A stretch of DNA of 64,000 nt. Origin: Desulfobulbus alkaliphilus. GTDB taxonomy: Bacteria; Desulfobacterota; Desulfobulbia; Desulfobulbales; Desulfobulbaceae. Positions 50,178 to 60,027 of this stretch are shown in pieces. Position 1 is the stretch's first letter, and the number at the start of each line of letters is the position of its first letter. The DNA is taken from contig NZ_JAFFQC010000022.1 in NCBI RefSeq assembly GCF_016918545.1, positions 1 to 64,000 on the forward strand, in the 5' to 3' direction. The notes beneath the pieces are model-generated. The model searched no databases. It saw only the letters and a list, made by a program, of their open reading frames with translations, and was not told the DNA's origin. The position numbers and the translations under genes are program-made.

Positions 50178-51101
50178 ATGATGGTCAACAAATCCCGTAC
50201 AGCTGTCTGGGTTGCCGTGGTTTTGTCCCTGCTCGCCGCCATGCTGCTCTCTGGCTGCAACCCTTTCCAGGAGCATGCCGAGCAGAACAAGACCGATGCA
50301 CGGACCGGCGGGGTAGTGGCCACCCACCTGCTCGTTGCCCCCCTGATCATCCATGCACGAGCCGGCAAGCCGCGGAATGCGGAAAACGAAGCCGTATCGA
50401 TTGCAGAACCAGAGCAGCAGCACAAGGCTATACAGTCTTCACCAGCACCCAGAATCGCCATTATCATCGATGATATGGGCTTCCATCGCCAACTCGGTGA
50501 TCAGCTGCTGGGGCTTGATCTCAACCTGTCCTTCTCTTTCCTGCCCCATGCACCTTTCACCACGGAGCAGGCCAGGACCGCCCATCGAGCCGGTCGCGAC
50601 GTCCTGGTGCACCTGCCGATGGAACCAAAAGATATTTCCTGGGACCCGGGACCGGGTGCCCTGATGGTCGTTGATACTCCCGAGGTGATCAGAGAAAAAA
50701 TCGAAAAGATGCTGGCCGCTGTGCCGCATGCCATCGGCGCCAACAACCATATGGGCTCCCGCTTCACCGAAGAACAAGCAGCAATGCGCCTGGTCATCGC
50801 CACCCTGCAGAAGCACTCCCTGTTTTTTATCGATTCCTTTACCAGTATCGATTCACAGGGATTGCAGGCGGCACAACGTTCAGGCCTGCCCTCGGCGCGG
50901 CGCCACCTCTTTCTCGACAATGATCAGGACCCGGACCTTATCCTTGACCAGATTGTTAAACTCATTGCCCTGGCGCGCCAACAGGGAACAGCCATCGGAA
51001 TCGGTCACCCCTATCCGGCCACTCTCAAAGCCCTGTATCGGTGCCAGAAAACAATCTGCCGGGAGATCGAGGTTGTTGGTGTTCATCAACTGGTCCGCTG
51101 A
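50178..51101 (+). CDS. Divergent polysaccharide deacetylase family lipoprotein
   Basis: About 307 aa, of the divergent polysaccharide deacetylase (YibQ-like) family. A hydrophobic N-terminus ends in a lipobox (AAMLLSGC), so it is probably a lipoprotein. The domain starts at RIAIIIDDMGFHRQLGDQL (Asp-Asp pair), then VLVHLPMEP, GANNHMGSRFTEE and AIGIGHPYPATLKAL, the conserved metal and active-site blocks. It probably acts on cell-wall or envelope glycan. ATGs at 50178 and 50181 are both possible, with a TTG at 50169. Confidence 0.85.
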   Translation: MMVNKSRTAVWVAVVLSLLAAMLLSGCNPFQEHAEQNKTDARTGGVVATHLLVAPLIIHARAGKPRNAENEAVSIAEPEQQHKAIQSSPAPRIAIIIDDMGFHRQLGDQLLGLDLNLSFSFLPHAPFTTEQARTAHRAGRDVLVHLPMEPKDISWDPGPGALMVVDTPEVIREKIEKMLAAVPHAIGANNHMGSRFTEEQAAMRLVIATLQKHSLFFIDSFTSIDSQGLQAAQRSGLPSARRHLFLDNDQDPDLILDQIVKLIALARQQGTAIGIGHPYPATLKALYRCQKTICREIEVVGVHQLVR

Positions 51102-51150
51102 ACGGTGACCAGTCTGTCAAGCCATCTCAATGCCCCGGAGCAGTCCAGGG

Positions 51151-52071
51151 TCACAATTCCAGATCAGGAACGAAAAAATTGATATGCTCTTCCTTTCCGT
51201 CCATTTCCTCAACCGTATCGGCCCCATGTTGCCGCAGCCAGTCGACGACCTCCACCACCAGATGTTCCGGCGCCGAGGCTCCGGCACTGACACCCACCCG
51301 TTGAATGCCGCTGAACCAATGCGACTCGATCTCGCCGGCATGGTCGATGAGATGAGCAGAAACACCCCGCAATGCCGCGACCTCGCGCAAACGGTTTGAG
51401 TTGGAACTGTTTTTCGACCCGACAATGAGGACCAGCTCGACCCGGTCCGCCAGCAACCGGACCGCAGCCTGCCGGTTGCTGGTGGCATAGCAGATATCGG
51501 TCCGGTCCGGTTCCGAGATCAACGGAAAACGCCTTCGGAGAGCGGCCAGCATCTCGGCAGTATCGTCAACGCTCAAGGTCGTCTGGGTCACATACCCCAC
51601 TTTGGCCGGATCAGCCACCCTGAGGTCAGCCACCTCAGCCGGGGTTGAGATGACATGCACCCGGCCGGTGGCCTGACCACAGGTGCCTTCAACCTCGGGG
51701 TGTCCTTTATGACCAATGACGAGGATATCGTAGCCAAGCTCGTTGAGGTGGACCACCCGCCGATGCACTTTGGAGACCAGGGGACAGGTCGCGTCGATGG
51801 TGCGCAGCCCCATGGCCCGTGCCTGATCCTCAACAGTCCGTGACACCCCATGGGCACTGAAAATGCTCACCGCACCACGGGGGATATCCTCCAGTTCCTC
51901 GACAAAAACGGCTCCGCGTCTGCGCAGGGCGGCAAGAACATGGGTGTTGTGGACAATTTCATGGAGAACGTACACCGGGGGGGCGTAACGCTCGAGGGCT
52001 CGATGAACGATGGCAATGGCCCGGTTGACCCCGGCGCAGAATCCGCGTGGCCTGGCAAGCAGAACGTTCAT
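51151..52071 (-). CDS. ispH: 4-hydroxy-3-methylbut-2-enyl diphosphate reductase
   Basis: A 306-aa iron-sulfur enzyme for the last step of the MEP isoprenoid pathway. The three cluster cysteines are in RGFCAGVNRA (C12), IDATCPLVSKVH and DICYATSNRQ; the catalytic and substrate residues are in HEIVHN, GHKGHPEVEGTCGQ, TQTTLSVDDT and SSNSNRL, with SAGASAP near the end. AGAGGT precedes the ATG. It starts two bases after the end of the ExeA-like ATPase gene, so they form one message. Confidence 0.97.
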   Translation of the reverse strand: MNVLLARPRGFCAGVNRAIAIVHRALERYAPPVYVLHEIVHNTHVLAALRRRGAVFVEELEDIPRGAVSIFSAHGVSRTVEDQARAMGLRTIDATCPLVSKVHRRVVHLNELGYDILVIGHKGHPEVEGTCGQATGRVHVISTPAEVADLRVADPAKVGYVTQTTLSVDDTAEMLAALRRRFPLISEPDRTDICYATSNRQAAVRLLADRVELVLIVGSKNSSNSNRLREVAALRGVSAHLIDHAGEIESHWFSGIQRVGVSAGASAPEHLVVEVVDWLRQHGADTVEEMDGKEEHINFFVPDLEL

Positions 52072-52072
52072 A

Positions 52073-53596
52073 TCACCTCTCGGTTTTTTTCAGCGCCTCG
52101 GCAATGGAAAGTGGGTAGGGATGGTGTTGACGCAGAAAGACCGGCATATTGTTGCGTGCCTCCCTGGCCTCATCCATGGTGTCGTAGATACCGTAAAAGA
52201 TGAACAGTGTCGGTGGGGTGGTTTTTCGGTTGAGGATATAGAGTTGGTCGACGATCTGACGGTAGTCTTCGTCAACGAGCATCCTGGCCACACTGGTCTG
52301 TGCCTGCTCCGAAACCAGCATCATCAACTGAATGGTGTACCCGCCCCGGTAGGCGCCGGCTAACCACCCGGCGCTGGCCCTCTGCCGTTCTCGAACCAGA
52401 AGGTCACCTTCGGATATTTCCTGTTCCGTCACCGGTCGCATGGCCTGGGCCTGGAGAACCGGTACAGGCTCCTCCACCGGGGTGACGATGGGTGACTCCC
52501 GCTCAACCGCCTCAGGATCCGTAACAGGGGTTTTGTCCTCCGTCACCTGGCTGGGAGGTGTTTCGACCTCCGCCAACTGGTCTGGAGGTACTGGTTCTTC
52601 GGGAACGGAGGGCAAGGTCTCCTCGATGGGTGGTTCAACGCTGACTGCAGTTGGTACAATTTCCTCTTCAGCGGTCCCGCCGAGCATGAAACCGATCAGG
52701 AGACCAATGACCATCAGACAGCCGAGGCCGGCGGCGAACCTGTTGCGCCGGAGCATTTGATAGATTCCTGACATCCGGCTCTCCATCCGCAACCCTTTGT
52801 CGGTCTGGGAATCGACGTGGTCGAGCAGCACCATGAAGGATTTTTCCGAACAGGAGACCTGCAGAGACTCTTCCGCCAAAATATTGATCATCCGGGGGTT
52901 CCCCTGAGAGGATGCAAAAATTTTGGCAACCGCTCCATCGGTGAACACATCACCGTGGCGATCGACACTGAGACCGGCGGCCTGCAGGCGAAAACGAAGA
53001 TACTGTGCGGTTTCATGTTCGTTCAACGGCTGCAGGGTGTAGCTGGTATGGGTATCAACCGTGGCGGTAAAGGCGGCGAGTTGTTCGAAATTGGCATCTA
53101 GACCAGGCCGGCCGCTGAGCACCACTGTCAGGCCGAGACCCTTCCATTTCTCACTGACATTGCGCACCAGGCGCTCTAAAGTAGCGAGGAATAATTTTTC
53201 CGCCTCGTCAATGCACAAGACCGTCTTCCTTCCCGCTTCCTTACGCAGGCGCAGGAGGCGCAGCATCTCATCGGAAAAGCTGATCCCTTCATGCCCACCG
53301 CTCGGATCCATGCCGAGATCAAGGCAGACTATCCGCAGCAGATCATCAAAAGCCCCCACCGGGTTGTCAATATAGACGACGCCGTACTGACCGGGCAGCC
53401 GATTGATAACCGCTTGACAGATCAAGGTCTTACCATACCCCTCACGGCCGATGAGCCTGATTATTGGTTTACTTTTGAGGATATCGAGAATCAGTGACTG
53501 GCGCACTTCTTCTCGCCCGGCTTCCGGAAAAAAAATCTCCGGATCCGGTTCCTCACCAAAGGGGGACTGACTGAGATGAAAATGTTCAAGATACAT
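52073..53596 (-). CDS. ExeA/GspA-like AAA ATPase with membrane anchor and C-terminal repeat-binding region
   Basis: A 507-aa protein. Residues about 1-270 are an ExeA-type ATPase (MYLEHFHLSQSPFGEEPDPE start; Walker A GREGYGKT 50-57; Walker B TVLCIDEAEKLF; sensor region LSGRPGLD). A single membrane span (about 290-310) leads to a Pro/Glu/Val-rich periplasmic stretch and a C-terminal region (GYTIQLMML; FIFYGIYDTMDEARE) resembling a SPOR domain. In known cases ExeA-like proteins bind peptidoglycan and help place secretion machinery, and SPOR domains locate division sites. It is cotranscribed with ispH; its own role is unclear. Confidence 0.85.
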   Translation of the reverse strand: MYLEHFHLSQSPFGEEPDPEIFFPEAGREEVRQSLILDILKSKPIIRLIGREGYGKTLICQAVINRLPGQYGVVYIDNPVGAFDDLLRIVCLDLGMDPSGGHEGISFSDEMLRLLRLRKEAGRKTVLCIDEAEKLFLATLERLVRNVSEKWKGLGLTVVLSGRPGLDANFEQLAAFTATVDTHTSYTLQPLNEHETAQYLRFRLQAAGLSVDRHGDVFTDGAVAKIFASSQGNPRMINILAEESLQVSCSEKSFMVLLDHVDSQTDKGLRMESRMSGIYQMLRRNRFAAGLGCLMVIGLLIGFMLGGTAEEEIVPTAVSVEPPIEETLPSVPEEPVPPDQLAEVETPPSQVTEDKTPVTDPEAVERESPIVTPVEEPVPVLQAQAMRPVTEQEISEGDLLVRERQRASAGWLAGAYRGGYTIQLMMLVSEQAQTSVARMLVDEDYRQIVDQLYILNRKTTPPTLFIFYGIYDTMDEAREARNNMPVFLRQHHPYPLSIAEALKKTER

Positions 53597-53721
53597 AAGC
53601 GTTCAGATGGACATGCAAAAAAAAATCGGCGCTGGTCTCGGGGCCTGAACAAAACGGCTGGCAGGGGCTTGACAGTGAAAAATCACGTGGCCAATCAGTC
53701 GAACCAAAAGGTATACGTTCA

Positions 53722-53940
53722 CCTGGATCCGTGAGCGTTCGTCCGTGCGTCAGCTTTGTTGTTGGTGACAGTCCGATTAAAGTACACTTTATCGGACTGT
53801 TGCGGGCAATGAAGATGGCGTGCGGACGGATGCTCCGAAGGGCGGCTGGTGATGGTTCCTATCAAGGATTCCACTGCATTTATAATATGATTACAGCAAG
53901 ATATATCCAAAAATAAGATCCAGCCGTCACGGATTCAAGG
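53722..53940. mobile_element. MITE, full-length copy 3 (219 bp)
   Basis: Ends are CCTGGATCCGTGA and TCACGGATTCAAGG. The interior matches other copies closely (GATTAAAGTACACTTTATCGG near-palindrome, GAAGATGGCGTGCGGACGG, AT-rich right block). No target duplication is clear. It lies in the divergent gap between the ExeA-like gene and aat. Confidence 0.88.
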
Positions 53941-54111
53941 TTTCTCATTTTCACTGATACGGCCATCATGTCCGCCAATGAATAGAGCCACATCCTGCCC
54001 ATGGCGGTAACGCATCAACAAGTCGATTGATTATCAATTAGTTACCGCTTCCTGTAAACCTCTTTTTAGGCCAATTGATGAATTTTCCAGACTTCATGCA
54101 CCATGCACCTG

Positions 54112-54221
54112 CCTGGATCCGTGAGCGTGCATCCGTGCGTCAGCTGTATTGCCTGTGATCGTGCAATAAAGTACACGTTATCGGACGGGTACGGATAATG
54201 AAGATGGCGTGCGGGATGCTC
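54112..54221. repeat. MITE left-half fragment
   Basis: The first ~110 bases of the element (CCTGGATCCGTGAGCGTGC … GAAGATGGCGTGCGG) are present, and the right half is missing. It lies 172 bases after full copy 3 in the same orientation and 150 bases before the aat start, so it may influence aat expression. Confidence 0.8.
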
Positions 54222-54375
54222 TCATTTTTTGCCCTATCGTTCAACTGGCTGCGGAAACGACAGAACGGAGTCGACAGAGTTTCGCAACCAAAGCATGCCT
54301 TCATGCTTGCCTTTTTCGTGTTCCACGGTAGGATTTCACCCGACACGCTTCAATTTTCCTTGACCAGACCCAGTT

Positions 54376-55074
54376 ATGCCCGTTTTCCGCCTCATTGACG
54401 CTCATATTTTTCCGGATCCGGAATTCGCCGAACCCGACGGTCTCCTGGCTGTGGGAGGGGATCTCAATCCAGCCCGCATCCTCACTGCCTACAGCCAGGG
54501 CATCTTTCCCTGGTATGCGGAGGGGGATCCCATCCTCTGGTGGTCACCGGCCCCACGCCTGGTCCTCTTTCCCAACGAATTCCATCTGCCTCGACGATTA
54601 CTGCGCACCATCAAGGCCGGCAAATTCACCGTGACCACGGACACCGCTTTTGAACAGGTCCTAACAGCATGTGCAACAGCTTCAGGCCGCCGGGAAAAAG
54701 GGACCTGGATCACACCGGAGATGCAACAGGCGTACATCCGCTTACACGGACTTGGCTTCGCCCACTCCGTCGAATGCTGGCGGGAAGGTGTTTTGGCTGG
54801 AGGGCTGTACGGGCTCTGCCTGGATCGAATTTTTTTCGGTGAATCGATGTTCACCATGGAGAGAGATGCATCCAAGATAGCTCTGGCTTTTCTGATCGAT
54901 CAGGCCCTTCACCTTGATATTGCCTTGATCGATTGCCAGATGACCACTGAACATCTGGTCCGGTTCGGAGCCCGTGAACTGTCCAGGGAAACATTCCGTG
55001 CCTATCTTGATGCCCATATCAATGGTTGCCTGCCTCAAAAGAAATGGCGCCTGCCACGGACCGCAAAGGAGTAA
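54376..55074 (+). CDS. aat: Leucyl/phenylalanyl-tRNA--protein transferase
   Basis: A 232-aa enzyme that adds Leu or Phe from tRNA to proteins with N-terminal Arg or Lys, marking them for ClpAP (N-degron pathway). Family blocks: FPDPEFAEPDGLLAVGGDLN, GIFPWYAEGDPILWWSPAPR, GTWITPEMQQAYIRLHGLG, FGESMFT and LIDCQMTTEHLVRFGA. Length is typical. It reads toward the rel-like gene, with a 159-base convergent gap that shows no clear terminator. Two MITE copies lie upstream. Confidence 0.95.
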   Translation: MPVFRLIDAHIFPDPEFAEPDGLLAVGGDLNPARILTAYSQGIFPWYAEGDPILWWSPAPRLVLFPNEFHLPRRLLRTIKAGKFTVTTDTAFEQVLTACATASGRREKGTWITPEMQQAYIRLHGLGFAHSVECWREGVLAGGLYGLCLDRIFFGESMFTMERDASKIALAFLIDQALHLDIALIDCQMTTEHLVRFGARELSRETFRAYLDAHINGCLPQKKWRLPRTAKE

Positions 55075-55233
55075 TAAATCCGGGGAGGCGCCATCGGCGA
55101 ACAAGGTCGAACATCTCCGATTCCAACCCCTGCATACGGCAGAGATCCTGGACTCTCAAGATTTTTTTACTATAAACACCACAGAGTGGCAGGTCAAGTC
55201 ACCAACTGTTCGTGCGCGGCACCACCTGCGTCG

Positions 55234-57378
55234 TCATTGCTCCAGTTCAAATTCATACCGCAGGCCGGAACGTTCGAAATGACGATTGATTTTCTTCAAC
55301 CCGTACAGGTTGGTCACCCTGAAATTGATTTCCCAGTCACCCACCATGGCTGTTCCCTTACCAAGATAGACGACATCAACGACCTTCATCTCCTCTGGGG
55401 CCACGGAAAGCAGCATGAGCAGCCGATTTCTGCTTGCCTGCATGATTATGATTTTCTGAGCCTTATCGATCCTGGTCCCTTTGAGTTTCCAGCGGACTTC
55501 CACCGCATCCTCCCGCTGAAAATTGATCTTCTGTAACTGAGCGCAATCTTTGCTGTGCAAAGACAGTCCCCGCTCACTGAGCAGCCCGACCAGGCCTTTA
55601 TCCAGAGGGCCGGGCTTGCAGCAGGCCGACGATTTAATCACCACCGGATCCACGGTGGCCAGATCGACCCGATTAAAGACTCCGGTGGGTTGATACAGCG
55701 TCGGGCGGCCAACATAGAGACCATGACGGATCTCATAAATCAATTCGCGCAACCGCACTCTCCCCTCGCCCACCTGCAGGTACAGCTCATCCAGGGTATC
55801 GATCCCGAAATATTCGAGAATGTCGGCCATACCTTTTTTTTCCACGATCTCAAACGGCACGCCATAGCGCCGCAGTTCCTGTGCCAACACCGTCTTCCCT
55901 ATCTGGTGGGACACAGCCTCCCGCCGCAACCGGAATGCCTTGGCCAGTTCGGACCTGGCCTTAGGGGTCTGACAGAGTTTCTGCAATCCAGGCTCAAAGT
56001 GCACCTGTTCCTCCTGACGGATAACCTTGATAACATTGCCGTCACGGAGTTGATGCTCAAGGCCGACCTTCTGCTTGCCTATCATGCCACCAATGGCGGT
56101 ATGACCTATGGCGGTATGCACCCGAAAAGCAAAATCAAGGAGAATGGAATTAACCGGCAAGCAGATAAGATCACCCTGGGGTGTGTAGGTGTAGATTTCC
56201 TTACGGCCGCTGGCGGCAATCATGTCCCGGTAGGACACTGAATCGTCGCTGCCGAGAATGTCAAACATTTCCTGGATTTCCTTGACAAATCGTCCCCGGC
56301 TTTTGCCATCAGCTGTCCAATCACGGACCATGCCGCGCTGGGCTCGGCGGGCCATTTCTTCGGTCCGGATCTTGAAAAGATATTTACGCCCATTGATATT
56401 GGGTCGGGCATGCAGCCCCTGGTATCCGGATGGTTTGGGACTGGCGATAAAATCCCGGATGGTCCGGGGGATGGGCGGATAGATTTCATTCAGGACACCC
56501 AGGGCCTGATAGCAACCATTTTTGGTTTCCATCAGAATAAGAAATTCCTGAGGGCTCTCGATCTCTTTAATCAAAATTCGGTTGCGGACATCATAATATC
56601 CCCACAACCCCTTGGTTCGCAGGTGGATCTTGCCGGCCAGTCCCCCTTTTTCCAGCGCCTGCTGCACATTGTTGATAATCTGCAGCACTTCAGGATCATT
56701 GCGCAGACTGTTGATATGCATCTGCAATCGGCTGCCTTGACGCGGAAACTTATACGCCAGCGCCAGATTGTACAGTTCCCGCTTGATGGCGAACAGTCCC
56801 AGAATGGTGGCCAACGGAGCGTAGATATCCAGGGTTTCGTCGGCAATTTTCTGCCGTTTGTGGCGGGGCATACTGGAAAGGGTGCGCAGATTATGCAAGC
56901 GGTCGGCGAGTTTGACAATCATAACCTCCAGCTTGGCCGCGGCACCACTGAATATTTTCCGATGGACCAGTTTTTTGAAGGTTTGCCGGTCACCGGTATA
57001 GTGCGTTACCTTGGTACATCCCTCGACAATGGCAGCAACATTGGCACCGAATTTTTTGCCGATAACTTCGGTGGTTACCTCCGGAACATCCTCGACGGTG
57101 TCGTGGAGAAGTGCCGCCGCCAGAATTTCAGCATTGCGGATGTCCAGTTCTTCGGCAAGAATTCTCGCCACCGAACAGGGATGCATGATATATGGATCGC
57201 CGGAACGACGCCATTGCGCACCATGTGCCTCGAGAGCGAAATCGAGTGCGTCGCGGAAAACCTGGGATTCAGGACCTTCGCCGATAAAAGCGGCCATGAC
57301 CCGACGGTACCCGTTGATGTCAAATTTTGCGTACTGCATCCGCCCAGTATGTTCCTTGTGACCGTTCATCACCGGCAT
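55234..57378 (-). CDS. Rel/SpoT homologue with intact HD hydrolase and degenerate synthetase domain
   Basis: A 714-aa RelA/SpoT-family protein. The HD hydrolase is complete: H66 in MHPCSVA, H92-D93 and E96-D97 in LLHDTVEDV, and KLADRLHNLRTL. The synthetase domain keeps its outline (GCYQALGVLNEIYPPIP, DFIASPKPSGYQGLH) but lacks key residues: the ExQIRT motif reads LFKIRT, so the catalytic Glu is gone, the RxKxxxS segment reads RTKGLWGY, and the YDLxAxR block is FLILMET. A TGS domain (IYTYTPQGDLICLPVNSILLDFAF), a CC segment (SSACCKPGPLDKG) and a short ACT-like end follow. It is probably a (p)ppGpp hydrolase or a regulatory paralogue. Whether a normal Rel exists elsewhere cannot be seen. Confidence 0.88.
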   Translation of the reverse strand: MPVMNGHKEHTGRMQYAKFDINGYRRVMAAFIGEGPESQVFRDALDFALEAHGAQWRRSGDPYIMHPCSVARILAEELDIRNAEILAAALLHDTVEDVPEVTTEVIGKKFGANVAAIVEGCTKVTHYTGDRQTFKKLVHRKIFSGAAAKLEVMIVKLADRLHNLRTLSSMPRHKRQKIADETLDIYAPLATILGLFAIKRELYNLALAYKFPRQGSRLQMHINSLRNDPEVLQIINNVQQALEKGGLAGKIHLRTKGLWGYYDVRNRILIKEIESPQEFLILMETKNGCYQALGVLNEIYPPIPRTIRDFIASPKPSGYQGLHARPNINGRKYLFKIRTEEMARRAQRGMVRDWTADGKSRGRFVKEIQEMFDILGSDDSVSYRDMIAASGRKEIYTYTPQGDLICLPVNSILLDFAFRVHTAIGHTAIGGMIGKQKVGLEHQLRDGNVIKVIRQEEQVHFEPGLQKLCQTPKARSELAKAFRLRREAVSHQIGKTVLAQELRRYGVPFEIVEKKGMADILEYFGIDTLDELYLQVGEGRVRLRELIYEIRHGLYVGRPTLYQPTGVFNRVDLATVDPVVIKSSACCKPGPLDKGLVGLLSERGLSLHSKDCAQLQKINFQREDAVEVRWKLKGTRIDKAQKIIIMQASRNRLLMLLSVAPEEMKVVDVVYLGKGTAMVGDWEINFRVTNLYGLKKINRHFERSGLRYEFELEQ

Positions 57379-57544
57379 AGGTGATCAAAACTCTAACCCG
57401 GCAATACCCGCCGGTCTTTTCCTTTCCTTGCCCGCTGAATAGTGTATGATTCATTTTTTTACACTCAATGAGCAATACGTACTGTAGCAGATCACCCATT
57501 GCGGACAAAGTGAAATCTTCTTCCTGGCAATATCCAGACAAGCA

Positions 57545-59779
57545 ATGACGAGGCGACAAGAAAAGATGGCCAGAAAAATCCACCGTGGCAAAAAAAACAC
57601 CGGTCCACGAAGAAACAAACGGCAAAAAAGGGATGAGAGAGAAAAGACAACCATGTTGCAGTCAAAAATCCTCACCCTGCTTGCTGAACACGACCAGGCA
57701 TTGACCATCACCGCAATCATGGAAAAGCTGAGGTTCTCTCCCGATCATCTACCCCTCCTGCACAAAGCTCTGCTGTACCTGGTCGAAAACGGTACCCTCG
57801 AGAAAAAAGGCAGCCGGTTTGGCCTGCCTGCCCAACCGGCGGCACTGTCGGCCACTCTGGACCTCAATGCCAAAGGATTCGGTTTCGCTCTGATCGAGGG
57901 AGAAGACACGGGCGGCAGGGATGTCTTTATTCCTCCGCACCAACTCAATGGAGCCAGCCATGGCGACCACATCCTGGTCATGATCACGGGAACATCGCGC
58001 AACAGACGTGAAGGTAGGGTGGTACGGATTGTCAGCCGGGCAGTGACCCGCCTTTGTGGTCTTTTCACGGCAACAGCCAAAGGCGGGCATGTCCTGCCCG
58101 ACGATAACCGCCTCCCCTATACGCTACTCATTCGTGCTGGTGATGACCGTGGAGCTGCCGATGGTGTCGCCGTACTCGCGGAAATCACTGATTACGGATC
58201 AGAACGTCAGGGTCCGTCGGGCCGGGTTGTAGAAATTCTTGGCGATCCCCGCAGCGTTGCCGTGCAACTTCGCATGGCGATCTTCCAGTCAGGCCTTCGC
58301 GATCGCTTCCCGGCCGAAGTCGAAGCTGAAGCCGCGGGGCTGACCGCTGTAACCACCTGTAGTGGGGACCGTGTTGATCTCCGCCATCTGCCTCATGTGA
58401 CCATTGATGGTGAAACAGCCAAGGATTTTGATGACGCCATCTGCGTTGAAAAAACCACTGAGGGATTCACGCTCCATGTTTCCATTGCCGACGTTGCCCA
58501 TTATGTCCGCCCTGGTTCCCCCATCGACCGTGAGGCCTATCTGCGGGGCACAAGTGTCTATTTGCCGGACACGGTGCTGCCCATGTTGCCTGAACGGTTG
58601 TCCAACGACCTTTGCAGTCTCGTTGCTCATCAGGACCGTCCAGCCTTCACCGCCACCCTCACCTTTGACCATCAGGGACGGCGCATTAGCCAGCACTATA
58701 GGAAAAGTATGATCAGAAGCCGGCAGCGCTTCACCTACACCACGGTCTATCAATTGCTCAACCGAATTGCCCCTGAGATGCAAGCCCCCCACGCTGACCT
58801 GCTGGCGATGCTCGACCAGGCCCGACAATTGACGGCCCTGCTCAAAAAACAACGAATGGCCCGGGGGAGCCTGGAGTTTAACATCCCTGAACCTCAGGTG
58901 ACTCTGGAAAACGACCACGTCGCCTCCATTTCTCTGGCCGAACGGAATGAAGCCCATATGCTGGTGGAGGATTGCATGCTCGCCGCCAACGAGGCTGTCG
59001 CCGAAACCCTGGCCAAGGCGCAACAAACGGTGCTGTTTCGCATCCATGAATACCCTGATCCAACAAAACTGGAGGCTTTCACCGATACCGTCAGGGCCCT
59101 GGGGTTGATTATCCCCGAGGCCGAGGTCAACCCTGCCTGGTTTGCCCGGGTCATTCGCCAGGCCCACAATGCTCCGGCTGAATACATCGTCAACACCCTA
59201 CTGCTACGGACCATGCAGCAGGCCCGATATTCCCCTGAAAATGTCGGCCATTTCGGCCTGGCTGCTTCCTTTTATCTCCACTTCACCTCGCCCATCCGGC
59301 GCTATCCGGACCTGATTGCCCACCGGGTCCTTCACGCCCTGCTTACCGGGCAGTCAAATGAAATCCATGATCTTCCCTGCCCGGAGGAGGACAAGGATCC
59401 TGTCCGGGCTGGTCTTCATCTGTCCCAGTGTGAACGGAAAGCCATCGACGCTGAACGGAATGCCCATGCGCGCATGGCCGCCCTCTTCCTACTCGATCGA
59501 ATCGGCGATCATTTCACGGCGATCATTTCCGGTGTGACCTCGTCGGGCCTGTATATCGCCCTGGATGGCAACTTCATCAGCGGCAGTATTCCCCTGAACT
59601 CCATGACCGATGATTACTACCTCTTCGATGCCCGTCGGCACCGATTGATCGGAGAGCACAGCAATACCGTCTATCAACTGGGGAACCGGGTCATCGTTCG
59701 GCTCGATCATGTCGACCTGGCCGGCAAACGGCTCATTTTTTCCCTGACATCCGGAGAGCAAACCGATGAAGGTGACTGA
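57545..59779 (+). CDS. rnr: Ribonuclease R
   Basis: A 744-aa RNB-family 3'-5' exoribonuclease. The N-terminus is very basic (KIHRGKKNTGPRRNKRQKR), then a winged-helix segment (ALTITAIMEKLRF), cold-shock OB folds (FGFALIEGEDTGGRDVFIPP), and the RNB catalytic domain with the four-Asp region TIDGETAKDFDDAICVE, LPERLSNDLCSL, HFTSPIRRYPDLIAHRVLHAL, and a C-terminal S1 domain (FTAIISGVTSSGLYIAL). It degrades structured RNA. The start codon is uncertain between 57545 and 57566; both are in the basic tail. Confidence 0.95.
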   Translation: MTRRQEKMARKIHRGKKNTGPRRNKRQKRDEREKTTMLQSKILTLLAEHDQALTITAIMEKLRFSPDHLPLLHKALLYLVENGTLEKKGSRFGLPAQPAALSATLDLNAKGFGFALIEGEDTGGRDVFIPPHQLNGASHGDHILVMITGTSRNRREGRVVRIVSRAVTRLCGLFTATAKGGHVLPDDNRLPYTLLIRAGDDRGAADGVAVLAEITDYGSERQGPSGRVVEILGDPRSVAVQLRMAIFQSGLRDRFPAEVEAEAAGLTAVTTCSGDRVDLRHLPHVTIDGETAKDFDDAICVEKTTEGFTLHVSIADVAHYVRPGSPIDREAYLRGTSVYLPDTVLPMLPERLSNDLCSLVAHQDRPAFTATLTFDHQGRRISQHYRKSMIRSRQRFTYTTVYQLLNRIAPEMQAPHADLLAMLDQARQLTALLKKQRMARGSLEFNIPEPQVTLENDHVASISLAERNEAHMLVEDCMLAANEAVAETLAKAQQTVLFRIHEYPDPTKLEAFTDTVRALGLIIPEAEVNPAWFARVIRQAHNAPAEYIVNTLLLRTMQQARYSPENVGHFGLAASFYLHFTSPIRRYPDLIAHRVLHALLTGQSNEIHDLPCPEEDKDPVRAGLHLSQCERKAIDAERNAHARMAALFLLDRIGDHFTAIISGVTSSGLYIALDGNFISGSIPLNSMTDDYYLFDARRHRLIGEHSNTVYQLGNRVIVRLDHVDLAGKRLIFSLTSGEQTDEGD

Positions 59780-60027
59780 CCCGGTCCACTGCCCTTGTTT
59801 CCCTTGACGGAACCCGGCAATTCAAATAATAGTGTGCAATCAGCGCCAGGGAGAGCCATTCAGTACCCGCAGCCGCTCACAGGATGAACAGTGAACGTTG
59901 GTCACGCCCCATTCCTGCTGCCATACATCAGTGCCGAATACGTGAAGCGCTGGCCATCTGTCAGCTGATCCCGGGACGCTGGACGAGAGTGCTTCTACCA
60001 TCATTTATTCCATTTTGAGGTATCCGT
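59780..60027. other. Intergenic stretch after rnr
   Basis: No gene, repeat or clear terminator seen in this 248-base gap. Confidence 0.35.
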
